DNA of 12,747 nucleotides from an uncultured Eubacteriales bacterium (lineage in GTDB: Bacteria > Bacillota > Clostridia > Oscillospirales > Oscillospiraceae). The position numbers and the translations under genes were made by a program. The notes beneath the pieces were generated by a model. The model did not search any database. It was given only the letters and a program-made list of their open reading frames with translations, and was not told the origin of the DNA. The stretch's first letter is position 1. Every line of letters starts with the position of its first letter. Below, piece by piece: positions 12,078 to 12,747 of the stretch. The stretch covers positions 1 through 12,747 of the forward strand of contig URLT01000052.1 of NCBI GenBank assembly GCA_900548795.1, in the 5' to 3' direction.

Positions 12078-12747
12078 ATGAAAAAGATCTTGGCACTGAT
12101 TCTGGCTCTTGCAATGATCGTCTGCGTGTTTGCCGGCTGCGGCGAGAAAACGTCCGACGACGGCGGCGAAAAGAAGGACGTCAAAGTCGGCGTCGTGCTC
12201 GTCGGCGACGAAAACGAAGGCTATACCCTTGCGCACATCAACGGCATTAAAGAAGCCTGCAAGAACCTCGGCCTGTCCGACACGGACAACGTCGTCTGGA
12301 AGTATGCAATTCCCGAGGATGAGACCTGCAAGACCGCAATTGAGGACTGCATCGACCAGGGCTGCACGCTCGTCTTCACGAACTCCTATGGCCATCAGGA
12401 CTATGCAAAGACCGCGGCTGAGCAGAATCCCAAGGTGGAGATCGTCGCCATGACCGGCGACACCGCGAAGAAGTCCGGCCTTGCCAACTTCCACAACGCA
12501 TTCACGAAGATCTATGAAGCCCGCTACGCCGCTGGCGTCGTCGCCGGTCTGAAGATCAACCAGCTCAAGGAAGAGGGCAAGCTCACCGACAAGAACATGA
12601 AGGACGGCAAGGTCAAGGTCGGCTACGTCGGCGCCTATGCTTATGCAGAGGTCATCTCCGGCTACACCGCGTTCTTCCTTGGCATCCAGTCCGTCTGCCC
12701 CGACGTCACCATGGACGTTCTCTACACCAGCTCCTGGTTTGACATCA
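12078..12747 (+). CDS. BMP-family ABC transporter substrate-binding lipoprotein (partial, 3' end outside window)
   Basis: The first 223 residues of a basic-membrane-protein (BMP/PnrA-like) solute-binding protein, cut by the window end. Residues 1-20 are a lipoprotein signal: Lys2-Lys3, a hydrophobic core, and lipobox FAGC with the acylated Cys21. A short acidic linker precedes the first strand VKVGVVLVGDENEGYTLAHINGIKEA. EARYAAGVVAGLK is a BMP-family signature, and KVGYVGAYAYAEVISGYTAFFLGI starts the second lobe. Family members mostly bind purine nucleosides and feed an ABC importer, whose genes would be expected downstream (inference). The ATG at 12078 has TAGGAGG at 12064-12070, 7 nt upstream. 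Codons are strongly biased to C-ending forms, hinting at high expression. Confidence 0.93.
   Translation, partial: MKKILALILALAMIVCVFAGCGEKTSDDGGEKKDVKVGVVLVGDENEGYTLAHINGIKEACKNLGLSDTDNVVWKYAIPEDETCKTAIEDCIDQGCTLVFTNSYGHQDYAKTAAEQNPKVEIVAMTGDTAKKSGLANFHNAFTKIYEARYAAGVVAGLKINQLKEEGKLTDKNMKDGKVKVGYVGAYAYAEVISGYTAFFLGIQSVCPDVTMDVLYTSSWFDI

Overview
The window looks like a GC-rich gut-type member of the Clostridia (Bacillota), most likely Oscillospiraceae/Ruminococcaceae. This is inferred from strong AGGAGG-type ribosome binding sites, TTGACA/TATAAT-type promoters, a 5S rRNA-tRNA-Asn junction with encoded CCA ends, GC-biased third codon positions and a Clostridia-style BMP lipoprotein. The species cannot be named from this sequence.

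Layout. (1) 1-172: the 3' end of a 5S rRNA, then tRNA-Asn(GTT) and an intrinsic terminator, i.e. the tail of an rRNA operon. (2) 173-411: noncoding DNA with inverted repeats. (3) 412-9402: eight tightly packed plus-strand genes forming a compact Wzx/Wzy-type surface polysaccharide (capsule/exopolysaccharide) locus. In order they are an HpcH/HpaI-type aldolase, an undecaprenyl-phosphate sugar transferase (small monotopic PglC/WcaJ-C type), a GT4 glycosyltransferase, a GT2 glycosyltransferase, a GT32-GT2 two-domain protein, a Wzy-like polymerase, a Wzx-like flippase and a NTP_transf_5 nucleotidyltransferase-fold protein. From the GT4 gene onward most junctions overlap (ATGA, 11, 17 and 11 nt) or are 4 nt apart, so they are very probably cotranscribed. 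(4) 9403-9639: tRNA-Leu(TAG) with its own near-consensus promoter, a hairpin leader and a terminator. (5) 9640-10036: noncoding, rich in degenerate repeats, ending in a long hairpin that serves the next gene. (6) 10037-11518, minus strand: a full-length DUF1846/UPF0371 protein. (7) 11519-12077: a divergent regulatory region with three candidate promoters, two terminators, a possible small RNA, a Fur/PerR-like 7-1-7 palindrome and a nested stem-loop structure. (8) 12078-end: the start of a BMP-family (basic membrane protein) substrate-binding lipoprotein, cut by the window edge.

How the polysaccharide genes work together (inference from families). The sugar transferase loads the first sugar phosphate on undecaprenyl phosphate. 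Four glycosyltransferase domains (GT4, GT2, GT32, GT2) extend the repeat unit. Wzx flips it and Wzy polymerises it outside. The aldolase at the front and the nucleotidyltransferase-fold protein at the end are non-standard and may supply an unusual building block or modification. No sugar-nucleotide synthesis, chain-length kinase or ligase genes are present in the window.

Most unusual signals: a 31-nt perfect palindrome inside the GT4 coding start; the GT32-GT2 fusion whose junction carries a perfect Shine-Dalgarno and ATG; a tRNA-Leu precursor that would begin exactly with an 11-bp hairpin; and the possible small RNA with tandem terminators between the DUF1846 and BMP genes. No mobile-element protein, CRISPR array or phage gene was seen.
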